Assembly: GCA_013400975.1 (NCBI GenBank)
Contig: WBMZ01012781.1
Coordinates: forward strand, 186,001 to 250,000
DNA from: Atrichornis clamosus
Taxonomy: Eukaryota; Chordata; Aves; Passeriformes; Menuridae
Length of the DNA: 64,000 nt
Reading direction: 5' to 3'
Shown here piece by piece: positions 51,511 through 64,000 of this stretch; within the stretch, counting starts at the first letter, position 1, and each line of letters opens with the position of its first letter. The notes below the pieces were generated by a model, which was given only the letters and a program-made list of their open reading frames with translations, did not search any database and was not told the DNA's origin. A program made the translations under genes and the position numbers.

Positions 51511-54500
51511 TTTTACTAGGGTATTTTGAAGCTTAATGTAGTGCAACTCTGCTCTTCAAACTCTTAGATGTACAAATTATTTTTAAAAAGCCTGCCAGAG
51601 TCCTGGTGGTTTCTTCTGGTCTTGCCTGGGCCTTAACTAAGTCATTAAGCAACCCAGTGGTTGGGATACAGGTCATCTCGCATCCAACAGGGTGTAACCA
51701 TTGTTGGAGTAGGCTTCCTGTGGGGGACTGGTGCTGTGTGTCTGAGAGAACTGGGCTTTTAGAAAGAACTAGAACTGCTGGAGTTCTCTAATTTACTTGA
51801 TACTGAAGTCAAATAACAGCGATATGTATACTAAGAGAGGAGAATCTAGGCTAGATCTTGTTATTGTACTCTTGTAACAACCATGTTAGGAAAGAAGAGT
51901 TAATATTTCTTGTTTGCTTTCTGATTAAGGTCAAACAATGGAAGGAAAAGAGTTTAGGTGTTGGTCTACAGGACTTTGTCACGTCTTGGCAAGAAAGGTA
52001 CTGGTTTTTAAGGTGTGAATTCAGTAGGTGTGCTCTTACTAATATCAACAAATACTATTTAGTGAATAAAATGATGGACAATGAAGATGTATCATGGACT
52101 CTCATTTGCCTACAACTGTGGTATCTGTACCACTTCTAGGCTGAGAAGGCAGCCAGCTGGGTTTAGTTTAGGAAAATTTCTGTGTCAAAAATATTGAGCC
52201 AAAGTGTTGTGATTGATTCTTGTCTTCTTTAACTGAATGGTACTGATGTTGTTTTACTGAGTGACCTAGCTAGTAAGTTAACAATTCATAGCTCTTACAC
52301 TACTGCCACAGCTGCTGAAATTCAGGAAGTGTCAAAAACGTTCATTCTTTCCTGTTGTTTAAAAAAAAAAAGTTATGTTAATGAGTTCATTTGCAGATTT
52401 CTTATTCTCTTTCAAATCCACCAATTTCAACTGCAAGGCCTTAAACCTGGAAGTACTCAAAATTATGATAACTTTATAAGCCTTATAAAACTAAGGCTCA
52501 CTTATTAAATATCTCCCAGTGCTTAGAGAATATCAAATTGTTGAGGAAGGAAAACTTGCTGAGGTAGGGAAGTGCTATTGTGGATAAAGTTCTTTCCTTC
52601 TAGCTGATATCCAGTTTGTTTTGTTGCAACAAGCATTTTTAACATCCTATTTCTTAGAATAAGAATACAAGTGCACCGCTGAAATCATGTTTTTTCACTC
52701 CCTGAATAAATATGGAGCTTCACTTCAGATTCAGAGATAAGAGGTTAGAATTTTCCACAGGATGGCTGAATCACAGTCTTCTCTCCACACACATGCACAC
52801 AGTTTTACAACTTATTTTCCTGTGTATAATACTATATTGTACTTTTCTACTCAGAGTTCAGCAGGATCAACACTTACACTTGAAAATCAACAGAGCCATT
52901 GCCAGGATAACAGTTTGGTTGATGAGACTTGCTGTTTGTTTGCTTGTTTTTAAAAGAAGAAGTAAAATGAAAAAAAAAAGTAATATCAGGCTTTGACACA
53001 ATGGTATATTTGATAAGGGTGACTTGTAAATTCTTTTTCATTTATTGCCAGAACACATAAGTATACAAGATCACATTCTTCTGCCATGTCATGTGCATGC
53101 AATTCTTGGTATACTGAAGATCCCTTACAGGTGATAATATTACATTTTTAAAGATCAAATTTCAAGTAATGGAACATCATTGAGTATTTTTAAATGCATG
53201 CAAAGTAATTATTTTCACCAGGTAAGTTTAATAATATGCTTTTTGTCCTAGTTGTTTGCTTTAATAAGCTGAGCAACTTCCTATTTATTTCTGGTTTCAC
53301 TAATTTCATAGCAATTCAGTGGTAGAACAGTGGCTGTATCTGGGTGTCATCTAGTGACTGTTCTCGCTTTGGGAAAGGTTTGTGGTGGTAGTGTCTTCCT
53401 ACTTGAAGAGGCTTAGGAAATCTTGGGGTTTGGGGCAAAGCTCAGTTTTGAAAACATCAGTGTTTTCCTAACTGGATGTCATTTCAGTCTTGATGTTCCT
53501 GACATGATGGTTCACACTGAACTACCAAACATTCCTTGTCACACGAGCTTGCGTTATTTACTTTAATATGACTAGAATGCATGGTTAGCATAGACACACC
53601 CTTCTGTTCAGTGCAGGATGAGAGTTGCTTGCTTCTGGTTACTCAAATTTAAATAGTACTTCAGTCTCCAGAGGCTTTCTGGATGATCCAAAAGGATCAT
53701 CTTTGCTTGCTGTTAAGTGAATTTTATGTTCTAAACAAAGAAAAAAAAGTTTGTCACTTGACTATTAGAAAGATGTAATGTCTTTCTCACTATGGCCTCC
53801 CTCCCAGCATTCACATCTTGCAGAACTAGAATTCTTGAGGGATTTTCTTTCTTAATATCATTGCTCAACAGTCTGCAAGTGCATTGCTACTTGATCTTCC
53901 TTGCGACAGCTTACTTAAGAGAGAAGGTACAGGCTGTGCATCTGTTGTGCATTAATTTATTGATAAAATCATATCTCCTCTATTAGCTTAGCACAGTGCA
54001 CTTACAGCTGAGAGGAAGACTGGTATTTGGTAAAGGAACAGGGATGAAGGGCAGGAAAACAGATTTAAAAAAAATTTTTTTCCACCTCATATATTAATGT
54101 ACATAACTTTAATTCTTACTTTTTATTCTGGTTTATCAAACTGCTTTTGTATTTCCTTGTGGGGTTTTTTGGCCTTTGAAAATCACGAGGGTGTTTTGAG
54201 TAAATACAGCCAAGTCATCTTATGAAGCTGTTTTGCCCAGTCTGTGAATGCCACTGAAACATTTGCATGCAAAAATGCTTTGTGAAATGTAGGAGGAGTG
54301 CAAACAAAAATTGTGAGGCATAGATGGGTTAGATTTGAGCTCGGATTGACTTTGAAGAAGGGAATTGTTCTGATATCCTACTTCCTCCTTGCACCGAGAT
54401 TCTGAAGTGCTTGCTTCTGTGTCTGAGTCCCAGAACTCTGGGGGCTGTGGTTGTCTTTGGAAAGGCAAGGACATGTAAAGCATTGACATCAAATCAAGAA

Positions 54501-57500
54501 GAAAATATGCATAAATTCCATTGTCAGAATTGATGTAGTTGAAGCTACCTGTGTCTGGATTGCCTAAACATTGGTTCTAAAAAGTGCCATTTCCTTGATC
54601 TGCCACTTTAAAAAATTGTATTCCTTAAAAAAAACCCCACAAAAACACACTAAAACTTTGCACACAAGAAATACATGTAAGAGAGAAAAGCTGAAGTAAT
54701 TTCTTTTTATTAATGGAAACCTAAGAGTATTAAGGCAAGGTCAGTTTGCAGCCCAGATTAAATCAGCGATAATAACATTGACAAGTGGTATATAAAGACT
54801 TCCTTGCTCAAAGTGGATGTGCTGACACATAACAGGACTGGAAGAGAGTTTCTGGATTCTCATGTTCAGTATTTGTCGCAGTGAATGCATTTGTATCTTC
54901 CCTTTTGTAAAGTGACCAAGCATCATCTAAAAGTAGTCAGAGCTGTGTCTCATTAAGAAATTATTTTAAAGCTTCCGTGTTTGGACTAAAACTTTATTCC
55001 AGGATTGTGGCTCAGTGTACTCACAACCAGTCTGTATGCCTGCCTGGATAAAATTGATATATTGTCTTGGTATTTGTAAGAGCGTTTCCACCCTTTGTAA
55101 TGTTTTTGCTCTGTTCGTGTGGAGGAGACTCTCCCCCGGTCAGTCTAGGGGACTTGCATTTAGGCTTGAAGAGATGCAGGGAGTCTTGTGATGCGGCTGG
55201 TTAGATATGCTCATGGTATTCATTTCAGGACAATATTCTGCTATCAGTCTTCCTTGCATAAACTTTCATTTATCTTATGTGTGTCTCAGGTGCTATTTTT
55301 TATTTTCTGACCAGATTAGATACTGGCAGTGCCTTTCTTTGATGCTTCCCTATATGGCTCTGTAGGAAACGCCTTAATTTATGTAATGGGTAGATTATTT
55401 TCTCTTTTCATACCTTCATCAATTTGGTGATGAGTTGATCAGATTCTACGCCTGTGAGTACCTTCCTCTCCTTGGTCACTTCCCACTGTCATAGCAGAAC
55501 TTCAGCTTGTCTTACTCCTTGGATCCTGACCTTGCCCCCAGGGCTGATGAACTGCATTCCCTGTCACTGCTTCTGTTCATGCGGTTTCTCTCACCTGGTG
55601 TCCTAGTTTTTCAGTGCATCTGTACTTTTTGTCAGCAGCAACTTTTACTAGACACCTCAAATCCCTTGCCAGTAGTAGGACTGTTTAATAAAACTAGCCC
55701 CAAGATAATTTTTGGCAACCTCTTCTGGTGATCTGTGTCTAGCCTGATAATTTTTAACTGTCTTCTGGGACTGATCACTTAGTCACTTTGCAATTCTTCT
55801 ATCAAATAAGATCATTATCAACTTTTTTTAATGCAGCTCTTAGGTCCAGATGAGATGTAAGATTCCTCCTGTCTGCTTGTAATTTTTTGTAAAAAGTTAC
55901 TATATTACTATTGTCTGCATGGTACTGATAGTAGTAGGGCTGATTTCCTTTAGCTTTTCACTATCACCTTTAACTCTAAAGAGAGTTCTGTTTGCTCTCC
56001 TACCATCATAGAGTATCTCCAACTGGTTTTTTTGTCTGCTTTAAAAATATAGGTTATAGTTTTTAAACATTTGTATTGGCTAGGGATGAAGTAGGCACAG
56101 TAATTTGAGAATGCATTAAGGTTTTTTTGCAACTATATGTGCAATTTAATCTGCCTTTTCTTGTAGAAATCGGTGGTGACTTCATCTGGTTTTCCCCACA
56201 CATGCTCAGGAAGGTGTTACTTTTAATTCCGTGCTGGCTTTGATAGTTTCCATGTCTGTTTCATAGTAGACGTCCTATCTTTGTTTCTTTATAAAAAACC
56301 CCTCACTTCCATGTTATTACTTCACATAATTTCTATGAGTTGTTGAAGAACTTTGTTTTTAGTGTCTTTTAAACCAAATTTTTTGAAAGCTATAACTTTA
56401 TTCCTCTAGTTTAACATTTGAGGTGCAACTTCTTTAATCAACTTCTTCTCTGCCTTTTGGGAGGTGTGGGGAAGCTACTTATCTAGCTGGGCCTATTTCG
56501 TCTTTCAACTTATCTACTGCACACTGCATCCCATGAGGCATTTCAAGATTTGTTTATGCACATTTAACAAAGCAGCAGCTCAGCATTTTCAATTTGGAGA
56601 GTCTGAACTCCTCAACCTACCTGACTATTTAAACTGCACATGAGTCAGAGAAGTTAATCTCCTATAATGCCCAACTCACTGTGAGATTTTTCATTCCAAT
56701 AAAATAAAGTCTGCCAAGGCTGGTTTCTTTGAATCTACTGCAGACTCTGAGCAAGGCTGTCCTTTTTAGGTGTGGTTCATTTTGTTTGGGTTTTTCTGTG
56801 TTGGGTTTCTTGTGGTTTTTTTACTCAATCAGATTCTATTAGTTCTTTTGCAATAGTGTTTTTGGGGTGTTTTTTAAAATCTATCACAATTTCAAGTGGT
56901 GTAGATATGAACTGTGCCTACCTCTACAGGCTTTTTTGAATAGTGTGTACATTTCATTATGTTTTTTTAGCCACTAATGCTGTTGTCCCTGTGATATTTA
57001 ATCTTGTATTTAATTCAAGTTCATTAGTTTTCCAGTGGAGGCCTCTTTTTTGTAAGCACACAAATGCTTTAGAATGTTTTACCTGGTCGTGCCTGTTTAC
57101 TAGGCCAGACTACTTGTCTGCCTGAACCCTGTTCTCATCTGTTTTAGGACTTTCAGCCCTTTATCAAACAATCAGAGATAAGAGTCCTTCTTGGTCACAT
57201 TCTCATTTTCCTTTGCTTGTGCATCGAGGTTCCATGTGGAGGTTGTGTGGGTGCCCAACATCTTTCACTTCTCACTTCCATCTGTAAATCCCTCCCTGGG
57301 TGTGTCACCTTGTCTTTGATGGTCAGTGTCCCTGTCTCATAACTGAGAGTCCTGCTGAGTGACTCTTAATACTGTAGTGTTTCACCCACCTTTCTCCTCA
57401 TTATTTTAATACCTCTTTATCAAATCACTTGAGGTATAGCTAGATCAATTGTTTGAAGTCCTGCCATATAAATAATCTCTAGAGTCTGTCCCCCCTCTTT

Positions 57501-60500
57501 AACCTTGAACATCCAGATAGAATATAGCTTCTAATCAGCAGGTAAATACATAAAGTACAAGGGAGAAGGGGAAAGCCACTGTATGTTAAACCATTCCCTT
57601 AAATGTGACTTTATATATTTTATAAACATAAAAAACTCCTCAAGTTGCATTTAAGTGAATATACGTATTTAACTGAAAATATTTATATATAATCTTCTTT
57701 CCCCTTGAAGTCACAGATATAGTAGTAGCTGTTGCCAAGGTTTATCAGCAGCGACTGGTACAGCTGAGGCAAATTTGCAGGTCATCAGATGGAGACAAAA
57801 ACATCTGGTAAATAAATAGATTCTGGAATTTGTAGACATCTTTGCTGGCTGCATCTATTTGGGGTTTTTTTGTGCAGGAAAATTTCTCTGAATAAACTTA
57901 CTGTGATTAGGTTGCAGCTTCTACGGGATGGTATTTCTTTACTTTGGTGGGTGTTACAGATTTACTCTGGATCTTGTTGTTTTAACATAATTGCTTTTGA
58001 ATTAATGCTTCCATGGCAGTTTTGTGAATATTTAGGCCACAATTACCCTGACCTGAAGCTGATAATGCTTCTTTTTTTTTTTTGTGGGTTTCTGTGTACA
58101 GACATGACTCTTAAGAGAGGAAGAAGGAAGATACACTGTAGATGTTCTAATTTTGGAGAGGAGAGTAAAATCTCTTCAGTATTACAGATGACAAGAAAAC
58201 AAATTACCTTTTTCTGGTGTCTTTTCTCCCCTGCTAATCCCCAGATCCAGATTTAGTAGCATTATGTGACTGTCCACCATAGCTGCTTGCTTTCTTTTCT
58301 GACTGATCTCCACTGTTCTTCCATCCTTTCTCTTCTGTGGGTTTTTCTACTGATTTCTTAAAAGGCAGCATGTGGTGTGTCTCTGCTCACTGCACCTTAC
58401 ATTCATTGGTATTTTAGATGTGAGGGGAGGAAGAGAGGTGTTTGCTGCTTTGGACTTGTGCAGCCCTGGCTGACAGGCTGCCTGCGCTGCCTTTCTCGGG
58501 TTGCTGCTGCCTGAGAGTGGAACAGCTCAACTTGGAGGAGCCCCATGGAGTTCTGGGACACTGGGACACTGATCTCTGATTCATGACAGCTAACACATAG
58601 CTATAAGATTATATTTATCCATAGTACATGCATTATGTTTTGTGCATTTTGCAGGGTTTTTTAACATTCATTTGTTCTAAATAGTCTGTTGTGATTGGCA
58701 GACTTTTAAAATAACAACAATTTCTGTAAGAGTGACGGGATCGGTTATACAAAGTGCCTCCAGTACTCATCCCTATTTTTGATGTTATTTATCCACACTT
58801 TGATTTGTTACTTCAGAAAGAAAAATCTTCATGGGAATGACTGTCATGACTTTGTGCCTTATCAGAGGCTGGTGAGTGAAGTCTGCACCTGCACTGACAG
58901 TAGGGAGCTTTTCTGCTCGGGGGCAGCTCAGCTGGCAGTAGAGCACGGATGTCCCTGTGCGGAACAGTGCGTGTCAGGAGACTCACTTTAAAATCTCTCT
59001 CAACCAGCAGACAGACATTGTTCCTTTAACCTGTGTTATGTAGCCTGGTCTGCACCTCAGAAATGGTAGGTCAGAGGACAGAAAAAGCTATGGCATGTTA
59101 TCTTTGGTCTAGTTCAGTGTAGTAGGTACTTCTTGGCAGCCTTTCAGTTGGTGTTCCTACAGTGCTTGCACAGCTGTAACACAGGCAAACCTGGAACTTT
59201 ACAGCTGAAGCAATGGGCCAGGTAATGTGGCATTTGGTGATTCATATGGTCTGATAAATGCTTTCTTTTCCATAAGTAGCATTATTCTTCTTTTACCCAC
59301 TCAGTAAAGAAGAGAGAAAGAGGATGGATGAAACCACAGAGAAAATAGTTAGATGGTCAGATGATGGTTTGGAGGGGAGAGAAGAAAGTTTGGTGTTATG
59401 GCCCGAAGGAGAGTGGAAAGACTTGTCATTGCAGAAGTGGTTACTTTTAAATTAACTCCGTGAATTGTAGAAAAACTGTGAGTGTTTTAATTACATAATG
59501 ACCTCTAAAATGAAGGTGAACAGAAATGCTGAATTTGTAGAACACATTTCTAGCTGTCAGCCAAATTTTCTGCCTGAAACCCATTATCAGCTCAGGGCAA
59601 AATGAAGCTTGCTATGTAGAACTCTTTGTTAAATTTTTTTAAATCCTTATTGAGTATAAGAAGGCAGAAGAGAGAACTTGTTTCATGCCTTTATCAGAGT
59701 GCTGCAGCCTCAGCTGCCATAGCAGGGTTTGGACCCCCTTGTGTAAGTTGTGCCCGTACAGGGGCTGCAGGGAAGGGCCGGGCTGTGTGTGTGTGTGTGC
59801 AGCCTTGCTCCTCTCCTGCCCTGTGGTGCCCAGCAAGGTGGCACAGCAAGAAGCCTGTGGGTGCCAGGGCAGATTGCTGATAAAGGCAACATCTTGACTG
59901 GAAGCACAGGGCATAAAAGGTTTGCAGTCTGCTAATAAAGCAGCAAAACGGCTTAGTGTGAAAAGGCACAAGTATGCGTGCTTCCATCACCTGCTGTAAC
60001 TGGAACCAGAGTGGTTACCAATAGGGAAACAATTGGTCTCTTGAAAAGCAGTAGTTCTTAATGAGTGTTGGAGACTAATGTAATCATCCTAATGGTTTGC
60101 TTCCTGCTTGGTGGTGGTAACATGCCACTGTGCACGCCTGTGTGCTTTTTCCCTCCTTGAAGGATAGAAAAACTGAGGGGGAGCTATTACATTCTGAAAG
60201 CTATATTTAGCTGGGAGCAATTAAAGCTAGCACTGTATAATGACACTTGAGACTAGCTTATCCATCATGCAAACTCTAAGATTTTAATATTTATTTCAGT
60301 CAGACTTGGCATTGCTGTTAACTTTTGCTTGCATTCATTAAACTCTGCATTTTAGAAGGTGTGTCTATTGCAGGTTGTTTTGGAGAAGTTACCTGCTTTC
60401 TTACTGGTCCTGCTTGTTTCCTACTTCTATTTTTCAGCATAAACCACCATAGTCCCATGTTGGTGTTGAAAGAGGTGGTTCTGCCCTACCCTCCTGTCAG

Positions 60501-63424
60501 CAGCTGCCTGCTTTGCTCTTTTCATCATCTTTATGCTTGCAGCATGTTGGTGCAGTGAGATGACTCTGCAAACACTATAGCTAAAAATGTGGCTTTTTTC
60601 CTCTTTAGGTTTTAATTTGATTCATTTTCCACTCTCATTTCACTCTGTAGTCATGTTGCTACTGGTTTTAGTAGAAGATACTGTGGGAATAAATGGCTAA
60701 CTTTGAGAAGGGAGAGAATTGGCTGGCCCAGTTCTGCTTCATACAAACTTAGACCAAATTGCGCTGTATTGCCAGATTAAGTCTTTGCTACACTTGATAG
60801 GCTCTTCCGGAAATACTTAGAAATGTGTAGCTTCCTTAGGACTAATACAGTACAAAACAGCTTAATTAATTGCTGTAGACTTGTTAAAAGGTCAATTATT
60901 GCATGTTCATTCTTTTTTTCCTTGGGTACCAAATAATTAATTTTCTCAGCTCTGCATTAAATGAACATCCCTCTGTGATGCTCATACGAGCTACAGGCAT
61001 CCACTGCGAGATGTTTATTGCTCAGTTTATCCTTCTATTCCGGTGTATAAGGCTCTTGAATTTTTCTGATGTCTAATGTTTGTATTTCTGTACAACTGCG
61101 GATTACTTTTTTTATTACACAGACACAAAGTTCTAAATCAATCAACAGTGGCATTAAGCTGATCTGGATTTCCCGGGTGATTTTAGAAATGTTGTACCTG
61201 TATTGCAAAACACTCAGAAAAAAAATCATGTGAGTGCTTCTTTTTGTTCACTGATCAGAAGAGATCAGTACGGTGAAGAACTCCCAGTGGTTTGGGGAGC
61301 AGTGGAGAACACAGAACTTTTTTTGGACCAGCAAACTGTGGGGGAAATTTCATTTTGGGAGGAGCAAAATTTGATGCCTGTGCAAAAATGTGGAAAGATC
61401 GTGGAACAACAAAGACATCAGTTGGTTTTATGGGGTGACTAAATGGTTGAAACAAGCCTCATCTTCCTGAACTGCTGATGGCCTAAGGTGCCCAGTGAAG
61501 GATGCTTAGGTTGTGTCTCCTTATATCTGTCACTTTCCTTTAGGGTCCTTTTAGGGTCCCTGTTTCTTCAATGTGATATGTAATATACTCTGATAACTAA
61601 CATAATTATTTGTAACCTAGATCAGATGATTTTTTTTCCTGTTTCGCTTATGTTGTTCATGCAAATAGCATGGCACTAATTTTTCAGATCTAGTTTGTTG
61701 AGTTTTTTTCAAAGGCTTTTTATAAGGTTATTCTGTTGCCTTAACCATGAGAAGTTTTTAATAAATGATTAGTTGAAAGTTTAAAATGTAGAACAGCTTA
61801 ATTTTTGAGTTACTGGGAAAAATGCCAGCCATGGATTTGGGAAAGTCTGAGTAATAAAATCATAAAGCTGGTTCATCACTCAAATATGTTGTTATTTTAG
61901 CTGCCTCTGCCCACTGCATGTTCCTACAGGCTAAAAATGTCAATAGGCTCTTATATTATAGCTATTTTAGGACTCTAATCGTAAAAGGCTGTACAGTGAA
62001 AGAACCTTGGATTAATAAAAAATATCAAAGTTAACACATCAAGTGTTCTTTCTTACTCTAGTTTAAAAAACTTCCACCCTTAAAATTTAGGTTCTTAAAA
62101 ATGCACAAGTTCGTGTGTTGAATTATCCTAAAATATATCACAGATGTTTAAACTCCAAACCAGATGGGGACAGTGGCATTTTTAGAAATGTATATAGAAG
62201 AAGGAAGAAATTGAGTGTAAATGTGAAATTAGCAGATATTAAATGTAGAAATCCGATAGGAGAAGGCAAAAGTATTGCTCAGAACTCAGTGAGTTGAAAA
62301 CAGGGAAAAGAATTTCCTTTTTCCTTGGAAAATATGTTAACACTATAAGAATAATATTAAATAAGGGCAGTAATGTCAATTTAAGAAATACAGAACTTAA
62401 TTTCATTATTGAAATAAAGCTGTAGTCTATGACAGCGAGTAGAAATAATAGCTAAAAAAAAGTTAAGTTATAACAGTAATCTAGATTCAAAACTGTTATC
62501 ACTATTTGAAGAATTTCCTGTTTCTCATATTGATTTTGAAGAAAGATCAGGAAAGCCTCAGAGTGTCAGAAAAAGCTTAGTGGTGTGCTAGTTTTTATAA
62601 ATTCTATATGGTACCCAGACACTGGTTTGTCTGGGGTTGATTAATTGCAGACTTTTGGCAAGTTTATCATCAAGCTGATATGGGAACTGACTTGGTGCAA
62701 TAAAAATGCAAACCTAATAAGAGAAGTTAAAATCTAATAATTGGAATGAAGAACAACGCGTTCCATGAATATAAAGGCAGGTTAATCCATTGTTCCTTTT
62801 TAGCTCAAATTGAGCACGTTAAACTTTGTCATAAGCAATTTACGTTCCGTAGTGTTTGTGTTGTACAGAGAAGTCCTGCAGGCTGCTAAAGCTGTAAAAT
62901 TGGATTGTCTTTGAAAAAAGTGCATTTGACTAAATGTCAGACCCATGCTTCAAAACAACAGCTGAATAATGATACAAGTTTGTCAAAGAGTAGTACCCTG
63001 GCATCTATTTCTGTGCAGGATTCTTCTTTATGGTTTTGTGCTGACAGGAGTTTTGGGTGGGTTCCCCACAACCTCAATGGAGTGACACACTTGTGCAGAG
63101 TGTTGGATCCTTGGGGCAAGAAAGGTTTCTGTTACAAAATACACTGCTCTGTTAGTGTGTTAGTAGACTAAAACTCAAATCGCTTAGTTATGTAGGAGAA
63201 TGTGGCTAACCTGAACTTCTAATGTATATTTTTCAGAAAAAGATGTCAGCTGTAGATTCTAGGGAAATATTGTGGGAGGGGGAATGCACAAAAAACAAGG
63301 TAGAAAATTTTTCAGATATTCATATATTTTACTTCTTACCTCCCTCATGCTTCCCAGGTATGAAAGAACAATGCAACAGGAAGTTTTATTTCTCATCTGA
63401 TTTTTTTTTTTGTTTGTTTTTTAG
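51511..63424. other. probable first intron of the CpG-island transcript, right part
   Basis: AT-rich and without a supported gene. Simple repeats are a 12-T run at 58072-58083 and a TG repeat at 59784-59799. A less AT-rich patch at about 59690-59900 is open in several frames, but none resembles a known protein. Confidence 0.5.
59784..59799. repeat. TG dinucleotide repeat
   Basis: Perfect (TG)8 run, a short microsatellite that may be polymorphic. Confidence 0.85.
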
Positions 63425-63545
63425 ATCCAACGCAAGATTAATGTGAGCTTGCCACATCTTGCCTAATGGAATTGGCCATATTTTCACTTCTGTAAAAGAA
63501 GAGATTTGGATTCTTCTTAGTTGGCACTGATCCTACCCAGTCACT
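63425..63545 (+). other. candidate 5'-UTR exon of the gene starting at the second CpG island
   Basis: A long T-rich tract with only one G interruption cluster ends in TTAG at 63421-63424, a strong acceptor. A GTAAGT donor follows at 63546-63551, though the base before it is T. The 121 bases between have stops in all frames, so they would be untranslated. They contain ATG-TGA at 63441-63446 (start directly followed by stop) and a nine-codon ORF at 63466-63495. A non-coding second exon is expected for OSBPL3-like genes. There is no transcript evidence in the sequence itself. Confidence 0.35.
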
Positions 63546-64000
63546 GTAAGTCAGTCTTCCTTCTGTCATGGATGTGTTGCCCTCCCTATGGGAAAGCAAA
63601 GGTTAAATTGGTGTGGAGCCTGTTTCAGCCTAGAGGGAACATGATCAAAGAAGCTGTGTAAGAAGCTTCTTGGTATGAAAAATCACTCAGTGGATGGAGA
63701 ATGGGAGAGGACCATAGTATAGCTGGCAAAGAGACAGCACTTCAGTCCCCTCTTGGGATAATACGTTGTGCTTAATTGTATGTCTAGAAGAATTGAAGGA
63801 TGTAGCAAGGACATCGAATAGGTAAACCTGAAGTTGTGCTAATGTAACCTTTTGTTCTGCTGAGATAAGGGTAATTGTTCAAAAGTACCTCAAAGCTGTG
63901 AAACTTCTGGGGGAGCTGGGTCGAAAATACCACTCGTTGGGTTGTACTGTGTTTGGGTTCCCTTCAGTCTTAGGCTGTGAGGTTTCCGCTGATCACCCAC
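63546..64000. other. right edge of window, no feature seen
   Basis: The last 455 bases show no coding frame, repeat family or RNA gene that I can recognise. If the preceding exon is real, this is intron. Confidence 0.4.

Noticed and set aside
58915..58985. tRNA-like A-box words (CAGCTCAGCTGGCAGTAGAGC).
   Set aside because: No matching B-box or cloverleaf follows, so it is not supported as a tRNA or as a tRNA-derived SINE.
61541..61560. Two TTAGGG words close together.
   Set aside because: They belong to a small CCTTTTAGGGT duplication, not to a telomere-type array.
1..64000. CRISPR arrays, operons, prophage, toxin or bacterial defence genes.
   Set aside because: None seen. The intron-split CYCS gene, CpG islands, CR1 elements and LTRs show this is bird nuclear DNA.

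Overview
The window is vertebrate nuclear DNA from a bird. The evidence is a CYCS coding sequence of avian type (near-identical to chicken cytochrome c as I recall it, split by one short intron), at least four CR1 LINE fragments, which are the dominant avian retroposon, and two copies of an avian endogenous-retrovirus LTR family. It does not look like chicken itself, because the encoded cytochrome c has Asn where chicken has His33 and Gln where chicken has Asp100. Most of the 64 kb is AT-rich non-coding DNA. I see no prokaryotic, plasmid, phage or CRISPR content.

Layout. 1-3340: intergenic, no gene supported. 3340-3768: a sense-oriented CR1 3' fragment. 3770-4640: a CpG island that is the CYCS promoter, with an E-box, two NRF-1 sites, a CRE cluster and an inverted CCAAT pair, followed by an untranslated first exon. 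5143-5900: CYCS exons 2 and 3 with a proximal poly(A) signal. 5900-34363: a long AT-rich stretch with one antisense CR1 (10374-10820) and small local duplications. 34364-38765: a retroelement cluster of two related solo LTRs in the same orientation around an antisense CR1 that keeps the C-terminal part of a reverse transcriptase. 44100-45293: a second, strong CpG island with a full CRE and a good splice donor, read as a plus-strand promoter with a non-coding first exon. 45294-64000: probably the first intron of that transcription unit, containing a CR1 3' end with one undetermined base and, near the right edge, a candidate 5'-UTR exon (63425-63545).

How the genes relate. In human the genes around CYCS include C7orf31 upstream and OSBPL3 downstream, on the same strand as CYCS. 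If this order holds in birds, the second CpG island is the OSBPL3 promoter and its coding exons lie beyond the right edge. This is an inference from synteny, since no OSBPL3 protein sequence is visible here.

I found no convincing new biological system. The points most worth a second look are the H33N and Q100 replacements in cytochrome c, the compact NRF-1/CRE/E-box promoter abutting a CR1 insertion, the LTR pair (one copy with an intact TATA box and poly(A) signal), and the candidate 5'-UTR exon with a start-stop upstream ORF.
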